A stretch of 64,000 nt of DNA from Pelagomonas calceolata (GCA_918797485.1 CAKKNE010000006.1:2604001-2668000), one strand, 5' to 3'. Numbered from the stretch's first letter, positions 49,716-59,916 are shown. The notes: generated by a model not told the origin, from the sequence alone. A program made the numbers and translations.

Positions 49716-50699
49716 TTACTCCTTCGCATCGGGCAGCTCGTCGAGGAACCGCTCCTCGTCCTTCGCCTCGGCGTCCTCATCCGTATCGTCCTCGTCCTCC
49801 ACAGACTCCTCGTCATCCTCCTCATCCACATCACCGCCGCTCTCCCGCAGCGACGCGCGCACGGCCAGCCGGAAGGCCGCGTCGTCGTCGTCGTCCTCCT
49901 CCTCCTCCTGAGAGACCATGGGTGGTGGCGGCGCCTCGTCCCCTTCGGAAGCGGCTCTCGCCCTTCTCGCAGCCTCGTCCTGCATCGACGCCTGCATCGC
50001 CTCCAGCAGCATCAAATCTTCGACGTGTTGGAGATCGCCCAGCGACGCCAATAGACGATGCACGTCGTCCAGAGGTAGAGCTTGCGTGCCCTCTCCTGGA
50101 TTACTCCCCCGCCTCCTGAGAATGAACTGGGGCCGCCGCCACCCTCGTCGCTGCGGCGCCGCGCCGGGCACGGGCTCCGGGACGTCGCCGCGCCGTCGCG
50201 CCTCGAGCTGCTGTCCCCTAATTTCGTCCTCCATCTTGCGGCGATCATCAATGGACACCGTGGCCACGGTCTCATCGATAGAAACCTTGTGGGCGACGGG
50301 CGTGTCGATCTTGCACTCCTCTTTGCATTCACAGGCCTCGGCCTCGAAATCTTCCACGCTACAGAAGGGGCACTCTGTTTGACCTTCTTGAGGCCGCACT
50401 TGCAAATAACAACTTGTACAGATGGTTTGATTGCAGCATTTTGAAGAGTTCATAGTAGGGAAGTAGAGGAAGCAGATCGGGCACTCCTCCGTTGCTTTTG
50501 TAGTGGGATCGTCCTCTCCTTGTGTAGGCGGTGCGAGTTTCCCGCTCTTCACTAACGCAGCGACGGCGTCGGCGTCCCATGCATTGGATTTGCGCGGGTG
50601 GTCCGCTTTGATGACGGCCGGCCGGGCCTGCTCTTGGAGCGTTCGGACGGCGACGGCGCGGCGCCGCGTCTGCTGCGCGCGGGACGTGTTGGCGCCCAT
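49716..50699 (-). CDS. SIP5-like RING protein, predicted myristoylated
   Basis: The protein has 327 residues. MGANTS fits N-myristoylation. The RING core at ~73-117 reads CPICFLYFP, CCNQTICTSC, CPFC, with Asn-containing C-C-N spacing as in yeast Sip5 and plant DA2-type proteins. A second Cys group (EACECKEECK) follows. The middle has basic patches. Near the C-terminus, hydrophobic-acidic helices (EDLMLLEAMQASMQDE; DAAFRLAVRASLRES) resemble ubiquitin-interacting motifs, and the end is strongly acidic. A ubiquitin ligase is likely. Convergent with the phosphatase relative; the 200-bp gap holds one intron-type word (CCACGCCATCGACGCGACG, ~49669). Confidence 0.82.
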   Translation of the reverse strand: MGANTSRAQQTRRRAVAVRTLQEQARPAVIKADHPRKSNAWDADAVAALVKSGKLAPPTQGEDDPTTKATEECPICFLYFPTMNSSKCCNQTICTSCYLQVRPQEGQTECPFCSVEDFEAEACECKEECKIDTPVAHKVSIDETVATVSIDDRRKMEDEIRGQQLEARRRGDVPEPVPGAAPQRRGWRRPQFILRRRGSNPGEGTQALPLDDVHRLLASLGDLQHVEDLMLLEAMQASMQDEAARRARAASEGDEAPPPPMVSQEEEEDDDDDAAFRLAVRASLRESGGDVDEEDDEESVEDEDDTDEDAEAKDEERFLDELPDAKE

Positions 50700-51369
50700 T
50701 TTTTCTGGGCTGTTTTTGAGCTAGCTGCGGTCTCCGCGCTCGTGCCGGCGGACGCGTGGGGCGGCGCCGCGGGTGCGCGGGGCGGCTGCGACGCGCCGAG
50801 GGTGGGCTAAAGCCCTTGTGCACTCAGCTTCCTAAGACGCTTTTTTGAGTGCCTAGGCCCTTGTTTCGGGCCCAGCAAAGGCTCACGTGGCTGGAAGGCT
50901 TGCTGGCCGCTTCTGTAGGGTGGCGAGAATTCAAACGCCGATCTCTCGCGGCCGTTCAGCGCCCAATGCGAAGCTCTGCCTCTGCTGGCAGGCGTTCGGC
51001 TTGGGTCGTGCGGAAGCGTCGAGGTCCGGCCCGCTCGTCGCGAGACGTCTGGTGTATCGACCTGTCCGAGTTTCGGGTGGGACCCGGCTAGCGCACTGTG
51101 AGGCACTAGCAAAAAGCAAGGAGGGTGATGAGCATCGTGAGCGACGCATACTGGTGCACCGTGGGAGCCGCAGGGCTCGTCGGCGACTCGTGTTGTGGCT
51201 GCGCGCGATTGCCGCACCAGACTGCACCACTGCACTGCACAGAGATAGCACTGCGAGCTGCAATTTGTGAGAGCCAGCTGAGCGCTCTCGCTGACGCCAT
51301 TCGCAGCAACGCATACAAAGTTCAGCCGCATCCACAGCACTGCACAGCCATAGCACCGCAAAAAAAGCC
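50700..51369. other. divergent promoter region, no gene seen
   Basis: 670 bp, the longest divergent gap. The open frames crossing it show no domain. From 51200 to 51369 the sequence is CA-rich with repeated GCACAG/CACTGCAC words, as upstream of other + genes. The CTAG palindrome is at 51087-51110. Confidence 0.4.
51087..51110. promoter_or_regulatory. CTAG-palindrome motif in divergent promoter
   Basis: GCTAGCGCACTGTGAG then GCACTAGC. Cores are 18 bp apart, 260 bp upstream of TTLL12 and 388 bp from the RING gene. Confidence 0.5.
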
Positions 51370-53232
51370 ATGAGCGCCCAAGTACAGCAACCACAGCTCA
51401 CCGACGACCAGTGGCTGCAGCTGCACCGCGACCAGCTCGTAAAACAAAACGTGCCGGCCGCCGTGCATTCAATAATAGCGAGGAAGATGAACCACGAGAT
51501 ATTCGACTGTTCGACAACGTTTGCGCTGCAGGACGGGACAACGCGCGTCGTCAAAGCGACGCCAAAACACGGTGATGCGTGGATTTCGGACCACGCCTTG
51601 GTCTTCCGCGCGCCGACGGACGCCAAAGCAGCTCTTGCACAGTACCCGGGCCTCGCGGAGCGCTTCGCGACGATGGCGCGCTGTGAGCCCGAGGACGCAC
51701 TCGACAAAGCCATCTGGAGGTACGCGCAGGCCCTGCCCGGCGCGCGGCCGCCCGTGTGGTGCGTCGAAGATGAAATTGGCAATGGCTTCATGCGAGGGTC
51801 GCCCGTCGCTATCGGCACGGCTCATATTACAGACCGGAGGACGGGCGACACGTTCGCCGTTTATTGGCCTGAGGGCGACTTGGACGTGGGCAGCGCCCCG
51901 AGGCGCGACCCGTATCCGCACATCAAACCAGGATTACGTAGAGACGCTTTACTAAGTGCGAGCGCGGACTCGTCGGAGCGCTGGCGAGCGGCCTACGCCG
52001 CGTTCTCGAAGCCTGAAAGCGCTTCTGCTGAGGTTCCGGCCTCGTCCAACACAAAACCACCGGCAACGACTCCTCTCAAAGTCTGGACCGACGTCGCCTG
52101 GACCTCCGAGGTCACGGACCCACGAATAGAATTTGTGGAGGACGCGTCAACTGCCGACGCCGTTTTCGCCCATTCCGGCGGTGGGAAGTATCAAGTTCTC
52201 AAACACCAGCTGGTGTCGTGGTTCGCCTACGAGGCGGCGCTGATCAAGAAGGACCACCTCGCGGCGACGTTACGAAGAGCCGGCCTGGCGCACCTGGCAC
52301 CCGTCACGTTTGATCTGGAGACGGAGCTCGACGCGCTGCTGGGCTTCCTTGTTGCCAGCCGTGTGGAAATCAAATTTCGGGCGCCCCACGCCATCGACGC
52401 GATGGTGTCACCGTAACTGCGTCTGCTCGATGGCGTGGCGATTCCACGCCATCGACGCGACGTCCCCGTGACCACGTCGGCTCGATGGCGTGGAGGCTCA
52501 CGAAGTCCACGCAACATTTCTCAGGATAGCCTAGCTCACTGGTTGATGTCCACGCAGGCCGCCACCGACGCCCACGTCATCCTGAAGCCCTACGATCTTG
52601 GGCGGTCGATAGGCCACAGCGTGACCAAGTCGATCCCCCAGGTCCTCGCGTATGCCGCGGCGGGCGGCTACGTGGCCCAGCGCTACGTCGAAAGGCCGCA
52701 CGCGCTGCCGACCGATTCGAGGGGGCGCAAGTACGATATAAGGGTGGTGGCCCTCCTGCGGTCGGCATCACCTTTGGAACTCTACGCGCACGACCACGTG
52801 TATGTCAGGTGCGCGAACAAGGCGCACTCACTCTCAAACTTGGACGACGTCGAGGTCGCGCTCACGGCCATGCACCTCGTGGAGCGGGAGGCGGACTACC
52901 CAACAACTAGCGCCTTTATCGAAGCGTTCGACAAGGAGAACCCGTCGAGGCCCTGGGATTCGGTCATGGCCGACGTCCGCGCGACGCTAAGGAAAGCCTT
53001 CGCCGCGTGCGCTTCTCTGCACGCGGGCTTCGCTTCTTCATCCAACAGTCGTAGCGCCTACGGCTGCGACTTCATGCTCGACGCGGATCTGAAGCCGTTG
53101 TTGCTAGAGGTGACCTTCGCTCCGGCTCCGCTCTGGTCGTCGGAGAGCATGCCGGCGCGCGTCGACGGCGTCGCCGACGATATCTTCCGGACGCTGTTTT
53201 TTGGGGAGACGGCGCGGGTGACTCGGTGTTAA
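51370..53232 (+). CDS. TTLL12: tubulin-tyrosine-ligase-like protein 12 (two exons)
   Basis: Exons 51370-52350 and 52558-53232 give 551 residues. The N-terminal third (WLQLHRDQLVKQNVPAAVHSIIARKMNHEIFDCSTTFAL) matches the SET-like region of TTLL12. The ATP-grasp part has LVSWFAYEAALIKKDHLA, then after the intron HVILKPYDLGRSIGHSVT, YVAQRYVERP, RKYDIRVVALLRS and CDFMLDADLKPLLLEVTFAP. In active TTLs the last motif carries E-V-N; here Asn is Thr, so ligase activity is doubtful. TTLL12 is known as a divergent member linked to tubulin and histone modification. An alternative donor 12 nt later would add four residues. The stop is 29 bp from the convergent gene's stop. Confidence 0.9.
52359..52557 (+). 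mobile_element. introner element forming the TTLL12 intron
   Basis: The ends are CCGTGTGGAAATCAA and TTGATGTCCACGCAG, diverged inverted repeats of the same family as at 17690. Flanks GTTGCCAG (52351-52358) and GCCGCCAC (52558-52565) match at 5 of 8 positions, so this is an older copy. It is longer (199 bp) because of three internal copies of GCCATCGACGCGA or its complement. CTAGCTCACTGG precedes the 3' TIR. Confidence 0.7.
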
Positions 53233-53261
53233 GTGTATTGTACTTTATAAACAGGCACATC

Positions 53262-56200
53262 CTACTCACCGACCTCCGCCCGCGTAGTTTTCCGACAGAG
53301 CGGGCACGACACTCCGAGCGAGCGCCGCGTCGGCGCCGCGAGCCGTACATGGTCCGCTAGGTCGCCGAGGCATGCCGCGTGGAATGCATGCCCACACTCA
53401 AGAACACAGGCATCCTCAGTAATAGTCGACATGCAGATGGCGCAGGGGTCCGTCGGCAGCGGCGGCGGCGGTGGCGGTGGCGGCGCCTCTACCGGCAGGG
53501 CTTCCGGGATCTTTTTCTTCGGCGGCGGTGGTGTCTTGTAGCGAAACACGTGGCCCTCTGCCGTACTCGTCTTTCCCGATAGATTCTTTGAGATTTTCGA
53601 AATGCATATGTCTAATTTGTCTGCTGCAGCCCCGACGGAACAGAATTCCTCCAGGACAGCTCCCGTCTGCGAGTCGTACCTGACAATAGCTGTCGACCGG
53701 GGACCCTTGCAGTAGCAGTCTGGGCGGCCCGACGTGCATCTAATACCACCGGTCGCGAATCGCTGTTTCGCGTCTCCGGTTACAAACTCGGGGTAGTGTG
53801 CCCGAGCGACCCCTAATAAAGAGCGGTACTGCTTCGATTCGCCGGGCTTGTGGTAGTACTTATCGGGCTTTGCTCTGCCACCGTCCTTGCCGGGCGGCCT
53901 AGGTACCACGCTGATCGTCCAGTTGTCCTCCCTCATCTTGGCCTCTAGAGCTGTATTGTCCGTCACCCGCTCCGTGCGCGAGCCCGTGCGCGAGCTTTTA
54001 GGTTGCTGCGACGTCGGATGGACGGGCGTGGGTGTGCTGAGCGGCTCTAACTCCTCGAGCGGCACCGTCTTCAGGGCGCCGTCCTCGAACGCGACGCGCG
54101 CAGACGTAGGCCCACTTGAGACGACGGTCGCAGCATACTTGCGCCCGTCGCTCCAGGGCACAATACACTTGGAGCCCTTGGCGAATTGCGGCGACGACGG
54201 CGAGGGCGGCGGCGGCGACTGCGGCAACAGAATAACTGGGGGCGGTGTTCGCTTGCCAGTAAGTTCTTGGTAACCTGTGCATAAATCAACCAGTGAGTCG
54301 GGTGCGGAATAGACTACAACGCCACGCCATCGAGAGAAGCGCCGCGACAATTTGATTTATGCACTGTTGGTAACGTTGTAACAAGCGGCGATTCGCCGGT
54401 CGCACCAGTTCCACAGGGACATCATCCTCTTCGTCGCTATCATCAACGTACTTTAGATCAACCGTCGCACCGGAAGTGGCCAGGACAAGCGCTGGATAGA
54501 ACTTGGAGCCTCCGCGCCACCTTGCCTCGACCAGCGCGTCGACGGGGTAGGACACCGAGCTCGTAGGCGCCCGTGCGATGGCGTCTTCCGTCGGGGCGAC
54601 CGGGGATGGCGGCGGCGCTGGGTTCCCGGCCTTGTGAGCCCGCAACTTCCGCCGGAAGTCGTCTTGCCCGTCGTAGGGGTCGCGGCCTATGCCTCTGGTT
54701 CGCATCAACTCCGTCAGCTGCCTCCAACCCATCCCAGAAAACTCGTCTGTGATCGCGCCCTCGACCGCCTTGGGCGCCGGCGGCGCCGCCATTATTGTTC
54801 CTCCCATCATGCTATACTTCCAGTGCCATTCACAGGCAGGCCCCGACCGCTGGGAGCCGAGCCGCGCAGCGATGGCAGACCAGCTCTCGCGGTCCCCCAA
54901 CTCATTCACAAGCTTCCGTAATTGTTTTTCCTCTTCGGCCGTCCAGCGCGGCGCCGCCGCCTCGGGCTTGCTTGTGGGCGCCGCCGGCGGCGCTTCCGGG
55001 ACGGCCGCGGCCGGAGCCGAGCGCTGGCGGGCAGCGAGCGGCCGCACGAGGTCCAAGGGCACCCTCTCCTCGGAATCGCCATCCGTATACTTGAGGTCTA
55101 GAGTCCTACCGCCGTCTCTCACGGCGACGACTAAAGCAGGATAGAAAACGTCACCGCCGCGGAACCGCGCCTCGACTAGAGATTCAACCGAGTACTGAGC
55201 AGTCGCCCGCGGGTCTGGTCGTGGCCCTGTGGACGGCTTGACGCTTGGGCGAGAAGGATGCGCGGGCGGCCGTTGTTGCGTCGACGGCTCCGCGGCCATG
55301 GCTAGGACGCGCTCGATGTGTTGCCGTGTTGTCTTAAATGCCATTTGGCTCGCATAATGACCGCTGTGCTGCTTGATGGAGGCAACCCATTTCGTCCATT
55401 CCGCCAAAGGGCCACTCTGTAGCGCGCGTGACGCGCCCGACGGTGCGGTCCAGTCGCAGAGCGCGCACCGCACGTCACCGTTTGACTCTACTGTGAACGT
55501 CCGCTGCGTTCGGCCGTCCTTGGTCGCGAAGCAGTTCCCGAACTCCCGACCCTTATAAGTGGCGCAGATGGCACCGTCTAGTTGTGCCTGGACCCACTCG
55601 TTGGGGGTCAGCCGGCTTCGGTCGCAGAGCGCCGCTTCCTCGGCCGACAGCGTGGTCGTGGTCAGATCGCAGCAATAAACCGTCACTGCGTAGCCGGTCT
55701 TCGTCGTCACCTCGGTTTGACCGTTATATCCGAGCTTCGTCACGACGCCTCGCAACCCGTCGCCGCGCTGGACGTGGGACCCGACGACGGGCCAGGCGTC
55801 GCCAGAGCCGCCTGGCGCGTCCCGCCGATTCTCCGACTGCGGATCGTCGACAGGCTCCTCCGCGGGCGAGTAGTGGTGGCGGCCCCGTTTCGCTGGCCGC
55901 GCAGGTGTCGCTTCGCGCTGGGCCGCCATTTGCCGATCGAGCTTCTGGCGCAGCGCCGCTAACGCCCGCTCTGAAGTAGCGGCGTCCTTGCGCGCCTCGT
56001 CGCGTTCCCGACGGAGGCGTTTGGCATCACCCCGTGCCTCGTCGCGTTCGCTGCGCAGGCGTTTGACGTCCCCGCGCAGCTGGTCGGCGTCGCCTCGCGC
56101 CTCGTCGCGCTGCGCCTCGGCGGCGCGCAGGTCCTGCTCGAGCGATTGCGTCGCGGCTCGCAGGGAGTCCAGCTCTCGCCGCAGGCGCTCGTTCTCCGCG

Positions 56201-57699
56201 GCCGCGTCGTCTTCGGACCGCGGGCGCTTCCGCGATGGTGTCTCGGCAGGCGCGGCGGCCGAAACTTTGGGCGTTCTTGCTTTGCTCGGCGCGGACGGGC
56301 GCGCGGCTCTCGGCTTCGGGCGCGCGGCGGCCGCCGGCCGGCTCTCGCGCCGCGAGGCCGGCGCGCGCCGCGTCGCAATAATGTCGGGGAATGCCGCGCG
56401 CGTCGCCTCCTCGTCGCCGGGAAAATTCACCGCCTTCTTCCGGTGGGCTAGGAGCATCGCGTCGACGGCGCGCGCGGCCGCCTCCTGCGTCGCGTGGCTC
56501 CCGGCGCTGACCGAGCCCCCGCCCATATGGACGCACGTCGTCCAGCTCACGCGCGTCTTGTTGGGGGGATATACATGCTTGAACCGGGGCACCGACACCG
56601 GTGCCGGCGTGTCCTCGTCGACGGGCTCCGTCGCGGGCGCGGGCGCGGGCGCCTCCTCCGCGTCGTTCCGCGTGCGCGATGCCGAAGGCCGCGCCGCGTA
56701 GGTCTTTCCCGCGTCGACTAGATCCGTCAGCCGCTCGGGCTTCGTCCGCGCGCGCCCCACTCGTTGCCCGACGGCGGTCTCGGGCCGCGCGGCGGTGGCG
56801 TCGGGCGCCACAGGCTCGACGGCCGCAGTGGTGACCGGGGGCTTCGGTCGTAATTTTTTCGTCGCGGCGCGGCGTGCGTCCTCGCCCTCGTCGGCCTCGC
56901 GGTCGGCCTCCGTGCGGTAAGCACCACCGGTTCGCGCGAGGTCCAAGCAGCCTTCGAAGTACTTGACGAGCTGGGGCTTCGTCCGTGGCATGTCCTGAGA
57001 CGCCGAGTAGTCCTTGCCGGCGACGTCGTAATAGCACGGGTATGTGGCCGGTACTGAGATGTGATATTCCGACGGTTTTGGGCCGACCTTAACGCACCGG
57101 AAGCCGTCGCTCACGAGCCGGTCGCGGATGCCCACGATGCCACTCTGGTCCTCGAGGGCGGCGAGTAGATCGGTGCAGACGCCGGCCCACGCTGACGCAG
57201 CGGACGCGACGTGCGGCTTTCGCGCCGGTGCCGGCAGTGCCGGCGGTGGTGCGGCCTCGGAGCGTTCCGGCGCGGGCGGGACCGCGACCGACTGATGAGC
57301 CTGCTCCCTTTCATCTTCAGCCGCAGTGGTGACCGGCGGCACCGCCTCAGCATCCTCGGCCGGCGCCGGCGCCTCAGTAGTTGGAGCTGGCGCCTGGCCC
57401 GGGAGCGGGAAGTTTACGGGCGGGAGGCCTCGCTCCTCGCGGGCCGCGTCGTAAGCCCACGCGGCGGCGCCAGCATTTTCGTACGTGCCGAGCCGCTTAA
57501 TCTCTTCCCCGTCGAATTTGATGTCAACTACCCACATACCCTCCTCCCGCGAGACGCCTTCGTAGGTGCGCTCTTCGGGCGGCAGCGGCGCCTCGACGGC
57601 TACCGGTGCGGGCGCGGCTTCAATAGCAGTTTCCGCCGGGAACCAGCTCGGCGCTGCTGCTGCAGAGGGAGAGCCGACGGTGCCTTGTAAGTCCTCCAT
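53262..57699 (-). CDS. multidomain chromatin-type protein: AP2, Tudor, SANT, NUMOD1, RING (two exons)
   Basis: Exons 57699-54375 and 54274-53262 give 1,445 residues. In order: AP2/ERF-like domain (~43-95, YEGVSREEGMWVVDIKF...AAWAYD); a second AP2-like unit (~370-430); coiled coil (~490-590); a KOW/Tudor-like unit (RGDGLRGVVTKLGYNG); a CxxC...HxxxH finger (~743-783); Tudor-like (YSVESLVEARFRGGDVFYPALVV); SANT/Myb (PRWTAEEEKQLRKLVNELGDRESWSAIAARLG); a SAP-like helix pair; Tudor-like 2 (VDALVEARWRGGSKFYPALV); Tudor-like 3 (KGSKCIVPWSDGRKYAATVV); a KPDKYYHKPGES region; NUMOD1-like (ILVRYDSQTG-type, SVGAAADKLDI...ISKNLSGK); C3H2C3 RING at the end (CAICMSTITEDACVLECGHAFHAACL). DNA and histone reading with ubiquitin ligase output is inferred. 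Confidence 0.82.
54275..54366 (-). mobile_element. introner element with perfect 8-bp TSD
   Basis: On the + strand the element runs CTGTGCATAAATCAACC ... TTGATTTATGCACTG, 14 of 15 TIR positions matching. Both flanks are TTGGTAAC (54267-54274 and 54367-54374), a perfect 8-bp duplication, so this is the youngest copy here. On the gene's strand the intron begins at the GT of the duplication (GTTACCAA) and ends at the TIR's CAG; splicing restores the uninterrupted codons CAA CGT TAC CAA GAA. Confidence 0.92.
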
Positions 57700-57832
57700 G
57701 CTCCGAGCACTGCAGCGCGCGCGCGAGACTGTAAATCGCTGCGCGCTGAAAATGCGCTACAGGAATGCCGATACGCCTTTGTCTGAACAGCCTGCGCAGT
57801 GGCCTTCAGAGCCCGAGTCGGAGAGCCGGCTT

Positions 57833-57856
57833 GCTAGTGTGTTACAACCGCTAGCG
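57833..57856. promoter_or_regulatory. CTAG-palindrome motif in divergent promoter
   Basis: GCTAGTGTGTTACAAC then CGCTAGCG, cores 17 bp apart, 49 bp before the ATG at 57905 and 134 bp from the ATG at 57699, in a gap of only 205 bp. Confidence 0.6.
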
Positions 57857-57904
57857 CCTCGTTTTGCGCTTATTTTTGCTGCGGCACTTAGGCAGCCCAA
57901 AACG

Positions 57905-59327
57905 ATGAAACGCCTCGTCCTCGCAGCCGTTCTCCATGTGGCAGCCACAAATAACTGCGAACGGGCCACCGATTTGAAGCCAGAGCACATTTGCAGAGCC
58001 CCCACCAATCCGGATGCGCTGCGGAGCGCCATACCAGACGATGCTGACGCGCTCCCGCTAAAAAGTAGCGCACCACCGTCCTTGAACGTAATCCAAGGCA
58101 ACGTCGCGAAACAGAAGGCGCGGCTCCTGCGCAAGGCCAATACTGAAGGCGCGCCGCTGGTCTGGGTGCTCGACGACTACGTGGGCATTGGCAACGCGCT
58201 GGATGCTTACGTGAGGGCGGTGATCGAGGCGCGGCATCGCCGACGATCGCTCATCATCAAGTCGCCGATCCTGCGCAATCTGTGTCGCATTGTTGGCGTG
58301 CGGTGCATAAATCAAATTGTCGCGGTGCGTCTACGCCATCGCACCCGACTCACTGGTTGATTTGCGCACAGGTGGCGTGCGATGGCCTTGTTGGTGCAAA
58401 GCGCGACGACCTCTCGCGAAACGAGCGCATGTGCCTCGCAAGCAGCCACCAGGCGGAATCAGAGCATTGCGTCTACTACACGACCTTCGGCTGGCGCAAC
58501 GGCAAGTATCCTCCCGATTATGACCTATCCTTATATGACGGGCGCCTGACAGCAGCGCGGCGGGCGATCCTGCGCGAGTTCCTGCCGAGGCGGGAACACG
58601 GCGAGCTATTGAAGCGCTTCTTGCCTATTCTGGAAAGGGCGTTCGTGGGGGCGAGCGTCGAAGAGGCTATAGCGCCTACTCAACGTTATGCGGTGGCGCT
58701 TCACTTAAGGACGTTGGATTTTATCGAAGGCATTGACCTGCGTGGCCATCAGCCAGTGGCCTTCTTATTGCGAGAGACTCCGCCAGCCTCCACGCCATCG
58801 ATCGCGTCGATGGGCGTCATTGATTCCACACAGGCAAGAATGCGACCGACGCCGCCGCATTCGATTGGCTCCAGACGAGGAAAGCCCGATTCAAGTGGAC
58901 CTGTTTAGTCAGGCGGCTGCGCGCTCTGGGGTTGGGCTGTTCACCTAATCAAAAGGTTTTCCTGGCGGCCGACTCCGCACCCGTAAAGCGGGCCTTTGCA
59001 CGCGCGATCGAGGAGGCTTTTGGCTCCACGGTGAAATGTGAGTACTTCGACGGCATCGAACCACCCAAGTACAACGTCTGGTTCGCCAAGACGCCGACGT
59101 TTAACGACTGGCTCTCGCTGACGACGACGGTCTGCGACTGGCTCGCCCTCGCGAATTCGCGATTGGTCATCGGCGTCAAGGGCACGACGTCGGTGCAGCA
59201 CCTGCCCTCGTCGTTCGCGCGGACGGCGTCGATCATCAGTGGCGCTAATTTTGATGACCTCGCGGGGCTCGAGCGGGACCAGCGGAGCGTGACGTGCTGC
59301 GCGTGGTACGACCATCGGGACTGGTAG
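57905..59327 (+). CDS. fucosyltransferase-like glycosyltransferase, secretory (three exons, two introners)
   Basis: Exons 57905-58291, 58372-58741 and 58834-59327 join in frame to 416 residues. MKRLVLAAVLHVAATN is a signal peptide. VWVLDDYVGIGNALDAYVRAVIEA is a GT-B-like early motif. RYAVALHLRTLDF (H-x-R-x-x-D) and KVFLAADSAPVKRAF resemble GDP-sugar binding motifs of NodZ/FUT8/POFUT-like enzymes, and LALANSRLVIGVKGTTSVQHLPSSFARTAS matches their C-terminal loop. Golgi or ER fucosylation is the best guess; donor and acceptor are not known. The second intron can also splice with a GC donor at 58730, which would drop IDLR and keep frame. Confidence 0.68.
58301..58371 (+). mobile_element. introner element (intron 1 of the glycosyltransferase gene)
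   Basis: Ends CGGTGCATAAATCAA and TTGATTTGCGCACAG are inverted repeats with few changes; the 5' end resembles the element at 54275. Flanks TTGGCGTG and GTGGCGTG match at 7 of 8. The intron 58292-58371 starts at a GT at the edge of the duplication and restores CRI-VACDGL. Confidence 0.82.
58738..58833 (+). mobile_element. diverged introner element (intron 2 of the glycosyltransferase gene)
   Basis: The 5' end CTGCGTGGCCATCAGCCAG is a decayed form of the CTGTGTGGAAATCAACCAG end, and the 3' end is TTGATTCCACACAG. The flanks GCATTGAC and GCAAGAAT agree at about half the positions, so the insertion is old. It contains GCCATCGATCGCGTCGATGG, a near-perfect palindrome. Confidence 0.6.
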
Positions 59328-59391
59328 TAGTTTTGTATAAGCTTGTTTGTGTGTGTCAAACAGATCTTACTTTGGTGTCCCCGGCCTACTA

Positions 59392-59916
59392 CTACACCGT
59401 GAAGAGGGCGGCGACGGCTGCGGTAAGGACAGAGAGCACTCGCCCGGCGTCGCCGTCCGACTCGTCCTCATCTCTGTCCGCCTTGCCCCCTTTGGCGAGC
59501 GTCGTCGTCGGCTTGGGCGTCGGCGGCGGCGGCGAATCGCTGTCGCCGTCAGCCGCCGGCACGGAATCGAACGTATGATCGGTTCCCGGCGCCGCGGCGC
59601 CCGTGATAGCGACGACCTGCCCGCGCCGGCAATGTAGTCCCACCCGACACGCGTAGTACTTCGTAGTATCAGCGGGGGGTGCATCAATCGTGCAGGAGCC
59701 GCCCACGGCAGCTGGACAGACTTCGGTCGCGGCGCTGAAGTCGCAGGCGTCATAGGCAGCTTTGCTGGACATTTCGTACACGTTGTGTCCGTTGGACCAC
59801 TCGAAGGTGATCTCACTATCGGCGGGAACCGTGATCGACTGCTCGGCGACGGGGATGATCCATGGCACGATAATGGGGGCAGGCGGTGCGGTCGTCGGCG
59901 GCGGGGTCGGCTTAGG
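59392..59916 (-). CDS. phytocyanin-like cupredoxin with GPI-type tail, 5' exon missing
   Basis: The open frame starts after an acceptor-like TAG (59918-59917) and has no signal peptide or ATG of its own. It codes 174 residues. A Pro-rich start leads into VPADSEITFEWSNGHNVYEM (first Cu ligand His), then YYACRVGLHCRRGQVVAI, with Cys, His and Gln spaced as in stellacyanin/phytocyanin (C-x4-H-x4-Q) and the HC cysteine for the usual disulfide. The end has a Ser/Pro/Asp linker and a hydrophobic tail (SVLTAAVAALFTV), as in GPI-anchored phytocyanins. It binds one type 1 copper for electron transfer at the cell surface. The upstream exon was not found, because ankyrin coding sequence lies there on the other strand. 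Confidence 0.7.
   Translation of the reverse strand, partial: PKPTPPPTTAPPAPIIVPWIIPVAEQSITVPADSEITFEWSNGHNVYEMSSKAAYDACDFSAATEVCPAAVGGSCTIDAPPADTTKYYACRVGLHCRRGQVVAITGAAAPGTDHTFDSVPAADGDSDSPPPPTPKPTTTLAKGGKADRDEDESDGDAGRVLSVLTAAVAALFTV

Noticed and set aside
59785-59915. N-terminal extension of the second ankyrin ORF
   Set aside because: Its residues are the antisense of the phytocyanin copper-site region, so the extension is probably non-coding.
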